Origin: Anaerolineae bacterium
Lineage (GTDB): Bacteria > Chloroflexota > Anaerolineae > Aggregatilineales > Aggregatilineaceae
Assembly: GCA_018432315.1 (NCBI GenBank)
Contig: JAHDLB010000030.1
Coordinates: 1-64,000, forward strand
Direction of reading: 5' to 3'
DNA: 64,000 bases
The translations under genes were made by a program, and so were the position numbers. The notes under the pieces were generated by a model, which saw only the letters and a list, made by a program, of their open reading frames with translations, did no database searches and had not been told where the DNA came from. Of the stretch, positions 1 to 9,147 are shown piece by piece; position 1 is the stretch's first letter; each line of letters begins with the position of its first letter.

Positions 1-44
<44 letters not shown>

Positions 45-129
45 TACACGGTTCTTCTCAACATTACCCCACAGGGCAATGCCACTTTCCTCTAGCTCGC
101 ACGTCGCTGTGCTTTCTGTCACTCTGCTG

Positions 130-141
130 TTGTTAAGGTGC
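130..141 (-). promoter_or_regulatory. boxA-like antitermination element in the rRNA leader
   Basis: On the minus strand these bases read GCACCTTAACAA, matching 10 of 12 positions of the bacterial boxA consensus GCTCTTTAACAA, about 85 bases before the 16S start. boxA binds NusB/NusE to form the rRNA antitermination complex. Position, orientation and match all fit; function is inferred. Confidence 0.55.
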
Positions 142-219
142 TGTCCCCGGTGCTTCCGAGGACGGATCTTCACCTGCTCGCCGGGGTGGCACACCGTGCC
201 GCCTCCCCAAGCGCGTCGT

Positions 220-272
220 ATTCTAGCAGACCGAATCAGGGACGGCAAGGGCGAATTTCAAAATTGCTCAAA
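220..272 (-). promoter_or_regulatory. rRNA operon promoter (UP element, -35, extended -10)
   Basis: On the minus strand TTGCCG (243-248) and TAGAAT (220-225) are separated by exactly 17 bases. The -10 is preceded by TGC, giving an extended -10. Immediately upstream, 254-272 is A/T-rich (AATTTCAAAATT core) like an UP element, in an otherwise GC-rich region. This is the layout of a strong rRNA P1-type promoter. The predicted start is near 213. Confidence 0.65.
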
Positions 273-347
273 CTGCCTGTAGCCGGTATGAGTTTCAATC
301 TGTCCGAACTGCCAGAGCCAAAGTTAACGATTTGGAAGCCGGCCTCC

Positions 348-1286
348 TCATTCCAGGCTGGCAATCGCATCGCGGACCACCTGTGCGCTCGCCCGAAGCC
401 CGCCATATTCGTCGTCGCTCAGCGGGAACAGGCAGTTCGAGATCACGCCCTTGCCGCCGACCAGATTGGGTAACGCCACTGTCACGTCCGGCACGCCGGC
501 GACTTCATCCACCGGCGCGCACACCGTCAGGATCGATCGCTGATCGTGCAGAATCACGTTCACCAGCCGCGCGATCGCGCTCCCAATGCCGTAATACGTT
601 GCGCCCTTCCCCTCAATGATGTGATACGCCGCGTTCCGTACCTGATCATCGATCCGATGGCGCGTGGTCTCGTCTACCTCTTCCCCCTGCTCGACACAGA
701 ACTCGATCAGCGGAATGCCCCCGATGCTCACCTCGGACCACGCCAGGACTTCCGAATCGCCGTGTTCGCCCAGCACATACGCGTGCACGTGGTACGCATC
801 CACGCCCAGGTGGCGGCCCAACAGCGCCCGGAAGCGTGCCGTATCCAGCATGGTCCCGGTGCCGATCACGCGACCGCGCGGCACCCCAAAATCCGCCGCC
901 AGCCGCGCGGCCAGATGAGTCATCACATCCACCGGATTTGTCGCCACGATCAGCACCGCGTCCCGCGCATGCTGGAAAATCTGCGGCACGATATCCCCGA
1001 AGATCGCGGCGTTGCGTTCCAGAAGCTGGAGCCGCGACTCCCCCGGTTTCTGGCCAACGCCCGCCGTGAGGACGACCACGCCACACCCGGCCAGGTCCGC
1101 GTAATCGCCGGCTGACACGTGCAGCGGATTGGCGAACGGGACGGCGTGCAAAATATCATCGGCCTCGGCGTGCGCGCGTTCCTTGTTGATATCAACCAGG
1201 ACGATCTCGCGCCCTACGCCCCGCATCACCAGCGCATACGCCGTTGTCGCGCCGACCGCTCCGGCTCCAACGATACCGATCTTCAT
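348..1286 (-). CDS. ldh: L-lactate dehydrogenase
   Basis: NAD-dependent reduction of pyruvate to L-lactate in the cytoplasm. The 312-residue protein has the usual LDH/MDH length. It has an N-terminal Rossmann motif [11 protein letters not shown], the acidic residue of the NAD site (VLVDI), and the ATNPVDV segment with the substrate-binding Asn. The GEHGDSE motif carries the catalytic His. The specificity loop reads GQKPGESR: Gln at the position that is Arg in malate dehydrogenases, which favours lactate over malate. A strong Shine-Dalgarno (AAAGGAG) lies before the ATG at 1286. It is transcribed towards the rRNA operon and is not in an operon. An inverted repeat at 1333-1346 sits just upstream and may be an operator. 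A malate dehydrogenase remains a minor alternative. Confidence 0.9.
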   Translation of the reverse strand: MKIGIVGAGAVGATTAYALVMRGVGREIVLVDINKERAHAEADDILHAVPFANPLHVSAGDYADLAGCGVVVLTAGVGQKPGESRLQLLERNAAIFGDIVPQIFQHARDAVLIVATNPVDVMTHLAARLAADFGVPRGRVIGTGTMLDTARFRALLGRHLGVDAYHVHAYVLGEHGDSEVLAWSEVSIGGIPLIEFCVEQGEEVDETTRHRIDDQVRNAAYHIIEGKGATYYGIGSAIARLVNVILHDQRSILTVCAPVDEVAGVPDVTVALPNLVGGKGVISNCLFPLSDDEYGGLRASAQVVRDAIASLE

Positions 1287-1332
1287 GGTCTTACTCCTTT
1301 ACCCAACAGGAACCCCCTGATGTCGCCCCCAA

Positions 1333-1346
1333 TGTCAATTGTGACA
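1333..1346. promoter_or_regulatory. Inverted repeat TGTCA-N4-TGACA upstream of ldh
   Basis: A perfect 5-base inverted repeat with a 4-base spacer lies about 47 bases before the ldh start and about 115 before the divergent gene at 1461. It could be the operator of a dimeric regulator. It does not match the Rex consensus (TTGTGA-N6-TCACAA), the usual ldh regulator in some bacteria, so the regulator is unknown. Confidence 0.3.
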
Positions 1347-1418
1347 GCATTCCCCGCGGCGCAGCAACTAGACTCGCCAATAGCACCAAAGTACACGGCA
1401 CACCAGGACCGACTCGCA

Positions 1419-1424
1419 TATAAT
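1419..1424 (+). promoter_or_regulatory. Putative -10 box of the gene at 1461
   Basis: TATAAT lies 37 bases before the ATG at 1461, in the spacing seen repeatedly in this window. A weak -35 (GGCACA, 1397-1402) sits 16 bases upstream. The call rests mainly on the perfect -10. Confidence 0.45.
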
Positions 1425-1460
1425 AAAGGGCAGTGAAGCGCCAGCCTATCGAGGATCGCC

Positions 1461-2240
1461 ATGTCACCTTTTCGCCGACTGTTGATTGCCCTCCTGCTGG
1501 GCATCGCTGTCTCCGCCTGCAACTCAGAGTCCGACCCGACCAGCACGCCAGCGCCGGCGACCGAGCCAGCGCTAACGACCGAGCCCAGTCCCACGATCGC
1601 GGAGGAGCCTCAAACCCTGGCGCCGACCCTCACGCCCTCGCCTACCAGCCCATCCAACCCCACGCGCACGCCATTCCCGACCCCCGGCCCCGGTGATGGC
1701 ACCGACGACCCGCCCGAAGACTACGTGCTGCCGGGTGCATGGCTCTACGCGCCGTTCACGGACACAGACGGCGCCGAGCGCACGCTCGAGGATTTCATCG
1801 GGCGCGGCGTCGTCGTGCAGATCACTACGGCCTCGTGCGATCTGTGCGTCGAGCAGCACCAATTCCTGCTGGCGGCCATTCAGGACCGGTACGACCTGGG
1901 CCTGCTGCCGGACACGGTCTTCATCGCCTTGGGGATCGATCAGCAGGAGACGCCGGGCCTGATCCGGACGGTGCTCCAGACCGAGCTGGCGGACGCCTGG
2001 GACACGGTCGAGCTTCTGGACGATCCGGACGTCCCTGCCGGCTGGCTGGCCGGGATCGCCAGCGTGGATCTCGTCGACGCCCTGGCCGAGGCGTTCGGCC
2101 CGCACACCAAGACGGCATCCGAACTGACCACGATCGTCATCCAGCCTGATGGCCTGGCGTTCCAATTCACCGGGACGCTCGCCGACGCCAGCACGCTCCG
2201 CAGCGCGATTTCGGCCTACGGCAATCCACCGATTCGGTAA
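1461..2240 (+). CDS. Lipoprotein with thioredoxin-like domain
   Basis: The 259-residue precursor has a lipoprotein signal peptide ending in VSAC (about residues 12-20). A Thr-Pro-rich linker runs to about residue 85. A thioredoxin-fold domain follows: an extended strand (GVVVQITTASC), a CxxC motif written CDLC in SCDLCVEQHQ, then alternating helices and strands. It is probably tethered to the outer face of the membrane, where the CxxC pair could take part in thiol exchange or peroxide reduction like AhpC/TlpA/SCO proteins. The partner is unknown. The ATG follows GAGGA at a normal distance. It may share the intergenic control region with ldh. Redox activity is inferred from the CxxC alone. Confidence 0.7.
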   Translation: MSPFRRLLIALLLGIAVSACNSESDPTSTPAPATEPALTTEPSPTIAEEPQTLAPTLTPSPTSPSNPTRTPFPTPGPGDGTDDPPEDYVLPGAWLYAPFTDTDGAERTLEDFIGRGVVVQITTASCDLCVEQHQFLLAAIQDRYDLGLLPDTVFIALGIDQQETPGLIRTVLQTELADAWDTVELLDDPDVPAGWLAGIASVDLVDALAEAFGPHTKTASELTTIVIQPDGLAFQFTGTLADASTLRSAISAYGNPPIR

Positions 2241-2333
2241 CGTTGTCGCAGGACAAATTGACGATCCGCTGCCATCTGGAATAGACTGAAGATAAACATT
2301 GAACACTTAATCGCACAATTTCAGGAGACGCAC

Positions 2334-5300
2334 ATGGCACCCGGCAAACGCACGCAACGAGCGGCGTGGGCGGTGCTGCTGCCTGTTTTGTTCATGATCG
2401 CAGCGGCGCTGGCCTGTAACCTGAGCACAAGCGACGACGAGGACCAGGCGGCAACCGGCACCCAGCTTGCCGCAGCCCAACAACCTTCGGTCGTCATTCA
2501 GGCGCCCGACGACGGTGCCCAGGTGCTGATCAACACGGACGTTTTGATTTATGCCGTCGCGACCGACCCGCAAGGCATCACGCGCGTCGAGCTGGTCGAG
2601 AACGATTCCGTCCTCGCGTCACAGGCATCGCCCGATCTTGAGTCTGGCGAGACCGAGTTTCAGGTCCTTTTGCGCTGGCAGCCGAACACCGCCGGCGAGC
2701 ACACGCTCGAGGTCATCCCCTGGCGTGGCGACGTGCGCGGCGACTCGGCAACGGTGCGCCTGATCGTGCGCGCCCGCGCCAGCGAAATCACCCAGACGCC
2801 CGGCCCCACCATCGCCTTCATGACCCCGACCGTGGCGCAAGACCGGACCTGCCGGGCGCAGGTCGCGGTTGGCGGGCTGAATGTGCGGCTGGGACCGGGA
2901 CTGGTCTACGACATCATCGACCGCGCCACCATCGGGCAGGTTCTCCCGATCACCGGGCGCCAGCTTTTCCCGGACCCGTGGTGGCAGGTGTTCATCAATG
3001 GGCGCGCCGGATGGGTGAGCGCGTATTACGTCAACCAGCTCGGCGACTGCTCCGGCGTTGGCTTCGTGCTGCCGCCGCCGACGCCCACGCTGCGCCCCAA
3101 CACGACCCCGCCCACCGTGCCGCCGACGCTCACGCCGCTGCCGCCGACCGCGACGCCCATACCGCCCACGCTGGTGCCGCCGCTGCCGGGAACCAGCACG
3201 CCGACCAACACGCCCGAGCCGTGCCGCGTGCGCATCACCACCGATGGGCTGCCGGTATACAGCGGCCCTGGTCCCGCGTACACGCGCATGACCGTGCTGT
3301 CCGCCGGGCAGGAGTTCACCGTCGTCGGGCGCGATCCGTCCGGGCAGTGGCGCCAGATCGCGATCGCGGGGACGACTGGCTGGGTCGAGACTGCGTTCAC
3401 GACGTCATCGGGCGCCTGTGACCGCGTCCCCACCGGGGTGATCCCACCGACACCATCGCCAACCGCCACGTACACGCATACGCCCGTCGCGACGGCGACC
3501 GTCACGCCTACCGTGACGCCATCGCTGACGCACACCGGAACGGCCACGAGCACGCTGACTCCGACGCCGACGATCACGCTTACGCCGTCGGACACGCCGA
3601 CCGGCACGCTGCCGCCGTCCGATACGCCCACGGCGACCTTCACGCCCAGCGATACGCCGACCTTCACACCGACGGTGACGGACACGGCAACAGCCACGCC
3701 GACCCTCACACCAACCGATACCGACACGCCCACGGCGACGTTTACGCCGTCGGACACGCCGACCGGCACGCTGCCGCCGTCTGATACGCCCACCGCGACG
3801 TTCACGCCCAGCGACACGCCGACCTTCACGCCGACGGTGACCGACACCGCAACGGCAACACCGACGCTTACGCCGACCGATACCGATACGCCCACGGCGA
3901 CGCTCACGCCATCGGACACGCCGACCGGCACGCTGCCGCCGTCCGACACGCCCACCGCGACGTTCACGCCCAGCGATACGCCCACGGCGACCGACACGCC
4001 GACGGACACGCCGGTGCCAACCGATACACCTGTCCCGACCGACACGCCAACGGACACACCGGAACCAACTGAAACGCCAACACCAACCGAGACGCCGACA
4101 GAAACGCCGGTACCGACCGACACCCCGACGGACACACCTGTTCCGACCGAGACGCCAACGTTCACACCGACGGCAACGGAGACACCGACTGAGACTCCGA
4201 TCCCAACCGACACCCCGACGGATACGCCGGTGCCAACAGATACGCCGACGTTGACACCAACGGCAACCGAGACGCCAACACCAACCGAGATTCCGAACAC
4301 GAACCCGGTCATCAACCCCATCCCGCCCGCCGAACTCGCACCCGGCGACGTGATTGACGTGCCGTTCGACGCGTCCGATCCGGATGGCGACCCGCTGACC
4401 GCCCTCGCTGCGTCGGACAACGACGCCGTCGCCAGCGCCTCCATCCCGCAGCCCGGCGTCGTGCAGGTCGCCGCCAACAGCCCTGGCTCGGCCACCATCA
4501 CCGTCACCGTCGACGATGGCCGCGGCGGCACCGCGTCGACCCTGTTCACCGTGACCGTCGTCCAGCCCAACACCGACCCGGCCATCAACCCGATCCCGCC
4601 CGCCGAACTCGCGCCGGGCGACGCGGTTGACCTGCCCTTCGACGCCTCCGATCCGGATGGCGACCCGCTGACCGCGTTCGCCGCGTCGGACAACGACGCC
4701 GTCGCCAGCGCCAGCATCCCACAGCCCGGCGTCGTCCAGGTCGCCGCCAACAGCCCCGGCGCGGCCACCATCACCGTCACCGTCGACGATGGCCGCGGCG
4801 GCACCGCGTCGACCCTGTTCACCGTGACGGTCGTCCAGCCCAACACCGACCCGGTCATCAGCCCGATCCCGCCCGCCGAACTGGCACCCGGCGACGTGAT
4901 TGACGTGCCGTTCGACGCGTCCGATCCGGACGGCGACCCGCTGACTGCCCTCGCTGCGTCCGACAACGATGGCGTCGCCAGCGCCAGCATCCCGCAGCCC
5001 GGCGTCGTGCAGGTCGCCGCCAACAGCCCTGGCGCGGCCACCATCACCGTCACCGTCGACGATGGCCGCGGCGGCACTGCGTCGACCACCTTCGCCGTAA
5101 CGGTCACCGAACCGGCAGCGCCGACCGAGACGCCCGCGCCGGAGATCAACCTGAACGATCTGCCCAACATCTCGCCGATCGAGGGGCCGGTCGCCAACAC
5201 GGCGCGCGACATCTACGCCCAGGGCCAGAGCATGGCGCCGCCCGCCGATCCAGGCGTGTTCAGCGTGGCCGGTGACACACCGCCCGGCCAGTTCCTGGGT

Positions 5301-5945
5301 GATCTGGCCGACGGCGACGCGAACTTCGGTGACCTGCCGGACGCCGGCGCGTTGAACGACCTGGTGTTCTACTATACGAGCGCGCCCCTGCCCGCCGGGG
5401 GCAACAGCTTCGACAACGGCGGCGCGCTCAGCACGGGCGCGAACTGGCGCGTGCGTGACCTGCTCGATCCGGGGCGCGCCGATCCGGGCACCTGCGCGGG
5501 CGGAGAATCGCCGCTGACCTGCGAGATTCGCGTCAACCGGCCCGCGGTCATGTTCATTATCGCGGGGCGCAACGACGTGTTGAACAACACGCCGCTGGAC
5601 GAGTTCGAGGCCAACTTGCTGGAAGTCGTCGACACAGTCATCGCCGGCGGGACGATCCCGATCCTGACGACGATTCCCGGCGACCCGGCGATGGTGCCCC
5701 AGTTGCAGCCGTACAACTCGGTGATCGCCCGGCTGGCCGAGGAGGAAGATCTCCCGCTGCTCAACGTGTGGCGGCGCGTTGCGAACAGCGCGCCGGCTGG
5801 CGTGAACCCGGACCTGAGCCTGACCACCTCCGGCGCGGGCGACCAGTTCGTCAACAGCGAGCTGAACAACTACGGCGTCCCGAACCGCAACCTGATCGCG
5901 CTGCGCATGTTGCAGCAGGTGCGCGTCAACGTGCCGATCCCGTGA
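2334..5945 (+). CDS. Giant lipoprotein: Ig-like, two SH3b, TP linker, three cadherin-like repeats, SGNH-like domain
   Basis: 1203 residues. A signal peptide ends at lipobox ALAC (about residue 28). An Ig-like domain (about 48-150) follows, then two SH3b modules (about 176-235 and 298-355, each starting at Cys with a G-L-x-V-x-x-G-P pattern and ending in GWV). A Thr/Pro/Asp-rich linker spans about 365-655 and contains a tandem repeat. Next come three nearly identical 91-residue cadherin/VCBS-like repeats (about 660-925, each with an SDPDGDP motif that suggests calcium binding). The C-terminal domain (about 945-1203) resembles SGNH hydrolases: IIAGRND matches the block III Gly/Asn motif and is followed by alternating strands and helices. 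It is predicted to be a surface-anchored adhesin or sensor with a possible esterase head. The catalytic Ser and His of the head are not assigned with certainty. A hairpin follows the stop. Confidence 0.75.
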   Translation: MAPGKRTQRAAWAVLLPVLFMIAAALACNLSTSDDEDQAATGTQLAAAQQPSVVIQAPDDGAQVLINTDVLIYAVATDPQGITRVELVENDSVLASQASPDLESGETEFQVLLRWQPNTAGEHTLEVIPWRGDVRGDSATVRLIVRARASEITQTPGPTIAFMTPTVAQDRTCRAQVAVGGLNVRLGPGLVYDIIDRATIGQVLPITGRQLFPDPWWQVFINGRAGWVSAYYVNQLGDCSGVGFVLPPPTPTLRPNTTPPTVPPTLTPLPPTATPIPPTLVPPLPGTSTPTNTPEPCRVRITTDGLPVYSGPGPAYTRMTVLSAGQEFTVVGRDPSGQWRQIAIAGTTGWVETAFTTSSGACDRVPTGVIPPTPSPTATYTHTPVATATVTPTVTPSLTHTGTATSTLTPTPTITLTPSDTPTGTLPPSDTPTATFTPSDTPTFTPTVTDTATATPTLTPTDTDTPTATFTPSDTPTGTLPPSDTPTATFTPSDTPTFTPTVTDTATATPTLTPTDTDTPTATLTPSDTPTGTLPPSDTPTATFTPSDTPTATDTPTDTPVPTDTPVPTDTPTDTPEPTETPTPTETPTETPVPTDTPTDTPVPTETPTFTPTATETPTETPIPTDTPTDTPVPTDTPTLTPTATETPTPTEIPNTNPVINPIPPAELAPGDVIDVPFDASDPDGDPLTALAASDNDAVASASIPQPGVVQVAANSPGSATITVTVDDGRGGTASTLFTVTVVQPNTDPAINPIPPAELAPGDAVDLPFDASDPDGDPLTAFAASDNDAVASASIPQPGVVQVAANSPGAATITVTVDDGRGGTASTLFTVTVVQPNTDPVISPIPPAELAPGDVIDVPFDASDPDGDPLTALAASDNDGVASASIPQPGVVQVAANSPGAATITVTVDDGRGGTASTTFAVTVTEPAAPTETPAPEINLNDLPNISPIEGPVANTARDIYAQGQSMAPPADPGVFSVAGDTPPGQFLGDLADGDANFGDLPDAGALNDLVFYYTSAPLPAGGNSFDNGGALSTGANWRVRDLLDPGRADPGTCAGGESPLTCEIRVNRPAVMFIIAGRNDVLNNTPLDEFEANLLEVVDTVIAGGTIPILTTIPGDPAMVPQLQPYNSVIARLAEEEDLPLLNVWRRVANSAPAGVNPDLSLTTSGAGDQFVNSELNNYGVPNRNLIALRMLQQVRVNVPIP
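3581..3982 (+). repeat. 162-base tandem repeat (2.5 copies) in the TP linker
   Basis: Near-identical units start at 3581, 3743 and 3905, an exact spacing of 162 bases (54 codons). The third is partial and ends near 3982. Copies differ by a few, mostly synonymous, changes. The unit encodes a Thr/Pro/Asp-rich segment with blocks such as [14 protein letters not shown]. Being in frame, unequal recombination would change linker length without breaking the protein. Confidence 0.85.
4311..5115 (+). repeat. Three 273-base in-frame repeats encoding cadherin-like domains
   Basis: Units start at 4311, 4584 and 4857, exactly 273 bases (91 codons) apart, and are nearly identical at the DNA level. Each encodes a domain with the core blocks [40 protein letters not shown] and [16 protein letters not shown]. 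The high identity points to recent duplication or gene conversion. Confidence 0.9.
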
Positions 5946-5952
5946 CGCAAAA

Positions 5953-5974
5953 TGGGGACCGCCAACGGTCCCCA
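5953..5974 (-). terminator. Hairpin terminator between convergent genes
   Basis: A perfect 9-bp stem (TGGGGACCG / CGGTCCCCA) with a 4-base loop lies 7 bases after the stop of the gene ending at 5945. Read leftward it is followed by TTTTGC, the form of an intrinsic terminator for the minus-strand SCP2 gene. It may also stop rightward transcription. Confidence 0.75.
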
Positions 5975-6037
5975 CAGGTAAAACTATATCGCGCGGGCCG
6001 GGTTCCGGTCCGCGCTTTTGAATCGGGCGACAGCGCG

Positions 6038-6370
6038 TCAGCCCAGGCCGAACATCGCCTGGAGCTTCAACGCCAGGGCCATCTCGCCCTTGACCTTAAT
6101 CTTGCCCTGCATGAACGCCATCATCGGGTTGAGATCGCCGTTGACGACGGCGATGTAATCGTCGGCGGCAGCAGTCAGGATCATGGTTGGATCTTCATGT
6201 TCGCCCTCGTGCACGTCCACCTGCTGATCGGCCACCTTAACCCAGTACTGGCCGCCGTTCTCCCCGGTCATGTTGAACTGAAAAATAGCGTTCACGCCCT
6301 CTGCTTTGTCCGGCTCGAAGCCCTCGTCCATGTTCTCAAAAATCTCTTGTATCGAATTGACACGCGGCAT
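6038..6370 (-). CDS. SCP2 sterol-binding domain protein
   Basis: A 110-residue cytoplasmic protein that is a single SCP2-fold lipid-binding domain. It has an N-terminal helix, a YWVKVADQQVDV-type strand pair, a DPTMILTAAADDYIAVVNGDLNPMMAFMQGKIKVKG segment characteristic of the family (described here in two blocks: DPTMILTAAADDYIAV, then NGDLNPMMAFMQGKIKVKG), and a C-terminal helix. Such stand-alone domains bind fatty-acyl or other lipids in a hydrophobic tunnel; the bacterial role is generally unknown. GGGAGG precedes the ATG. It is monocistronic, convergent with the giant lipoprotein gene and divergent from the esterase. Confidence 0.85.
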   Translation of the reverse strand: MPRVNSIQEIFENMDEGFEPDKAEGVNAIFQFNMTGENGGQYWVKVADQQVDVHEGEHEDPTMILTAAADDYIAVVNGDLNPMMAFMQGKIKVKGEMALALKLQAMFGLG

Positions 6371-6500
6371 GAAAAGATCCTCCCATTGAAAATAAGTTCG
6401 CCCGTGCTGTGCAGCTACCTGTTACTATAGCAAGTTGTCAGCGTATTTCCTAGCCCGAAACTCCAACCTGACGCCTGCACGACGTTTCGCCGCCTGGCTG

Positions 6501-6529
6501 TTGCCCATCGTTACCCGCTTCGTTACAAT
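6501..6529 (+). promoter_or_regulatory. Promoter of the esterase gene
   Basis: TTGCCC (6501-6506), 17 bases, then TACAAT (6524-6529). The predicted start near 6536 lies downstream of the first in-frame ATG at 6530. This supports the GTG at 6557, preceded by GAAGGAG, as the true start of the gene. Confidence 0.55.
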
Positions 6530-6556
6530 GTGGTGAAGCCAGTGAAGGAGACAGCC

Positions 6557-7567
6557 GTGATCGCGAGCCCCAGCCGCGTCGAACAATTGCAGATCACCAG
6601 CCGGGCCCTGCACGATAACCCGCTCGGCGACCCCAGCACGCGCACCGTCGCGGTGTACCTGCCGCCCGGCCACGACGAGCGCCCCGAGCAGCGCTACCCG
6701 GTCGTGTACCTGCTGAGCAGCCACGGCAACACCGGGCCGGGCCTGATGAACTGGCGCCCGTGGGACGTGACGATCAAGGACCAGATCGACGCGCTGCTGG
6801 AGTCCGGGCAGATGGCCCCGGCCATCGTCGTCCTGCCCGATATGTGGACGCGCTTCGGCGGCTCGCAGTACATCAACTCGGCGGGCATGGGCCGCTACGA
6901 GGATTACCTGGTCGGCGAAATCGTGCCGCTCGTCGATCGCAGCTATCGCACCATCCCCGACCGCGATCACCGCGCGATCATGGGGCGCAGCAGCGGCGGA
7001 TTCGGCGCGATCACCCAGGCCATGCACCACCCGGACGTGTTCGGCGCCTTCGCCTGCCAGAGCGGTGACCTCTACTGGGAATACACCTGCCTGCCCGGCC
7101 TCAGCCGGATGCACCAGCACCTGGAGCGCCACGGCGGGCTGGATGCCTTCATCGCCGGGATTCCGGCGATCCGGCCCAAGAACGGCGCGTTCTGGGACCT
7201 GATCATGACGGTGTGCTGGGCGGCGGCCTTTGGCAGCAACCCGGACGCACCGCACGGCTTCGACCTGCCCATCGATCCGGTGACTGGCGCGCTCGACGAG
7301 CGCGTGTGGGCCCGCTGGCTGGAACACGACCCGATCCGCAAGCTGGACACCCCGGCCTACGCGGACGCGCTGCGGCTTGCGCGACTGGCCTTCATCGACG
7401 TGGGCCAGTTCGACGAATACCAGTTGCAGGTCGGCGCGCGCGTGCTTCACCAAAAACTGGACGCCCTGGGCATACCGCACGTGTACGAGGAATATCCCGA
7501 CGGGCACCGCGACACGCACTATCGCTATGGGACCTCCCTGCCCCGGCTGGTCGAGGCTTTGACGTGA
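6557..7567 (+). CDS. Alpha/beta-hydrolase esterase (esterase D-like)
   Basis: A 336-residue serine hydrolase of the esterase D/Fes/antigen-85-like group. It has a strand YPVVYLLSSHG, a cap segment, and the nucleophile elbow GRSSGGFGA (Ser of G-x-S-x-G). A C-terminal DGHRDTHYR stretch can supply the catalytic His. No signal peptide is visible, so it is probably cytoplasmic. The substrate is unknown. I chose GTG at 6557 because GAAGGAG sits 6 bases upstream and the promoter -10 overlaps the earlier ATG. It is followed after 2 bases by the LysM lipoprotein gene, so the two are probably co-transcribed. Confidence 0.8.
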   Translation: MIASPSRVEQLQITSRALHDNPLGDPSTRTVAVYLPPGHDERPEQRYPVVYLLSSHGNTGPGLMNWRPWDVTIKDQIDALLESGQMAPAIVVLPDMWTRFGGSQYINSAGMGRYEDYLVGEIVPLVDRSYRTIPDRDHRAIMGRSSGGFGAITQAMHHPDVFGAFACQSGDLYWEYTCLPGLSRMHQHLERHGGLDAFIAGIPAIRPKNGAFWDLIMTVCWAAAFGSNPDAPHGFDLPIDPVTGALDERVWARWLEHDPIRKLDTPAYADALRLARLAFIDVGQFDEYQLQVGARVLHQKLDALGIPHVYEEYPDGHRDTHYRYGTSLPRLVEALT

Positions 7568-7569
7568 TC

Positions 7570-9147
7570 ATGACGCGAGGGCGGGTGACTCGTTGGGCCG
7601 CGGTCGGGCTGGTTGCCGCGGCGCTGGCGTTCGGCGCGATCGCCTGCTCGCGCTCGACGACCGACGTAATCTACATCACGGCCACGCCCATGCTCGATGA
7701 GCTCGGCAACCCGATCATCCCGCCCTCGATGACGCCCGATGAACCGACCAACACGCCGATCCAGCCAACGCCCAACCCCACGCGCGAGGTGCCCCAACTC
7801 GCCAGCGGTGGCGCGTACGTCGTGCAGGGCGGCGACACGCTCGGCACCATCGCCAACCAGTTCGGCGTCAGCATCGAGGCCATCCTGGCCGCCAACGCGC
7901 TGACCGACCCGAACGTGCTCGAAGTCGGGCAGACGATCACCGTGCCGGGCGTGGAGATGGCTTACGGCCCCGACTTCAAGCTGATCCCGGACAGCGAGCT
8001 GGTCTACGGGCCGAACGCGGCCACCTTCAGCGTGGCGGGTTTCATCAAGTTCCAGCAGGGGTTTCTGAAAGCGTACTCCGAAGACTACCAGGGCGAGACC
8101 TGGACCGGCGTCGAGATCGTCGATTTCATCGCCCGGTCCTACAGCGTCAACCCGCGCCTGCTGCTGGCGATCCTCGAATACCGCAGCGGCTGGCTGACCG
8201 ACGCATCGCCTTCCGAGGAAGACACGCGCTACCCGATGGGCATCGTCAAGGAAGGGCGCGAGGGCCTCATGCGCCAGATGCTGGACGCCGCCGACAGCCT
8301 GAACGCGGGTTATTACGGCTGGAAGTACCGCGGCCTGACGTCGATCTCGTTCGTGGACGGGCCGCGCGTGTTCTTCGCGCCGACGCTCAACCCCGGCACA
8401 GTGGGCGTGCAGTACATGCTGGCCCAGGGCGCGCCCAGCGCGCGGTGGCAGCAGGACGTCCACCCCACCGGGTTCTTCGAGACGTACATGAGCCTGCTCG
8501 GCGATCCGTTCGTCGTGGCCGTCGAGCCGATCACCCCGCCGGACCTCACCCAGCCGGAGCTGACGCTGCCCTTCGCCAGCGGCGAGGAATGGGTGTATAC
8601 CGGGGGGCCGCACGGCGCCTATAACAGCGGCTCCGCCTGGGGCGCGATCGACTTCGCCCCGCCCGAGCCGCCCGACGAGCTCGTGATGGCGCAGGGAGCG
8701 TGTTACGTCTCACTCAACTGGGTGACGGCGGCGGCCCCTGGCGTGATCGCGCGCAGCGGCGAGGGATACGTGATCCTCGACCTGGACGGCGACGGAAACG
8801 AGCACACGGGATGGGTCCTGGTCTACCTGCACATCGACGATCACGAGCGCATCGCCGCCGGGACGGTCGTCCAGACGGGCGACAAACTGGGGCATCCGTC
8901 GTGCCAGGGCGGCATCAGCAACGGGACGCACCTGCACCTCGCCCGCCGCTACAACGGCGAGTGGATCCCGGTCGCCTGCGAAGCCTGCGCCCCCGGCGTG
9001 ACGGTCCCGCCGTTCGTGCTCGGCGAGTGGACGGTGCACGGCTGGACCAACCAGGAATACCAGGGATACATGACCCGCGCCGGCGATGACGGCTATCGCC
9101 AGGCGGATCAGTCCCGCGATTACACGATGAACAGGATCATATGGTGA
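7570..9147 (+). CDS. LysM lipoprotein with degenerate M23-like peptidase domain
   Basis: 525 residues. A lipoprotein signal ends at lipobox AIAC, and a short TP-rich linker follows. A LysM module (about residues 77-125: YVVQGGDTLGTIANQFGVS) comes next, then a 200-residue helical middle region. The C-terminal domain resembles LytM/M23 endopeptidases: a GAIDFAPP block, a long strand-rich core, and GTHLHLARR with the HxH zinc motif. In M23 enzymes the first block is HxxxD; here the His position is Trp (AWGAIDF). One zinc ligand is therefore missing and activity is doubtful. It probably binds peptidoglycan or a related glycan. The ATG at 7570 directly follows the esterase stop; a GTG at 7564 is an alternative. 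The stop overlaps the next gene by 7 bases. Confidence 0.75.
   Translation: MTRGRVTRWAAVGLVAAALAFGAIACSRSTTDVIYITATPMLDELGNPIIPPSMTPDEPTNTPIQPTPNPTREVPQLASGGAYVVQGGDTLGTIANQFGVSIEAILAANALTDPNVLEVGQTITVPGVEMAYGPDFKLIPDSELVYGPNAATFSVAGFIKFQQGFLKAYSEDYQGETWTGVEIVDFIARSYSVNPRLLLAILEYRSGWLTDASPSEEDTRYPMGIVKEGREGLMRQMLDAADSLNAGYYGWKYRGLTSISFVDGPRVFFAPTLNPGTVGVQYMLAQGAPSARWQQDVHPTGFFETYMSLLGDPFVVAVEPITPPDLTQPELTLPFASGEEWVYTGGPHGAYNSGSAWGAIDFAPPEPPDELVMAQGACYVSLNWVTAAAPGVIARSGEGYVILDLDGDGNEHTGWVLVYLHIDDHERIAAGTVVQTGDKLGHPSCQGGISNGTHLHLARRYNGEWIPVACEACAPGVTVPPFVLGEWTVHGWTNQEYQGYMTRAGDDGYRQADQSRDYTMNRIIW

Larger units (their letters stand above)
45..347. other. rRNA leader and upstream region, no gene
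   Basis: These 303 bases separate the 16S rRNA from the ldh stop codon. The 45-219 part is the presumed transcribed rRNA leader. It holds a boxA-like antitermination element (130-141) and is otherwise GC-rich with no convincing reading frame. The 220-272 part is the rRNA promoter. In 273-347 I see nothing beyond the 3' flank of ldh and no obvious terminator. Confidence 0.75.

Noticed and set aside
348-1286. Malate dehydrogenase
   Set aside because: The specificity position is Gln (GQKPGES), typical of lactate dehydrogenase; malate enzymes have Arg there.
1333-1346. Rex operator for ldh
   Set aside because: The inverted repeat does not fit TTGTGA-N6-TCACAA.
3460-4300. Possible CRISPR-like array
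   Set aside because: The repeats are in-frame TP-coding units with no unique spacers and no cas genes nearby.
3026-5975. Very long open frames on the minus strand opposite the giant lipoprotein
   Set aside because: They exist only because the GC-rich TP repeats lack stop codons on the other strand; their products are low-complexity Val/Gly/Ser or Arg-rich and have no start signals.
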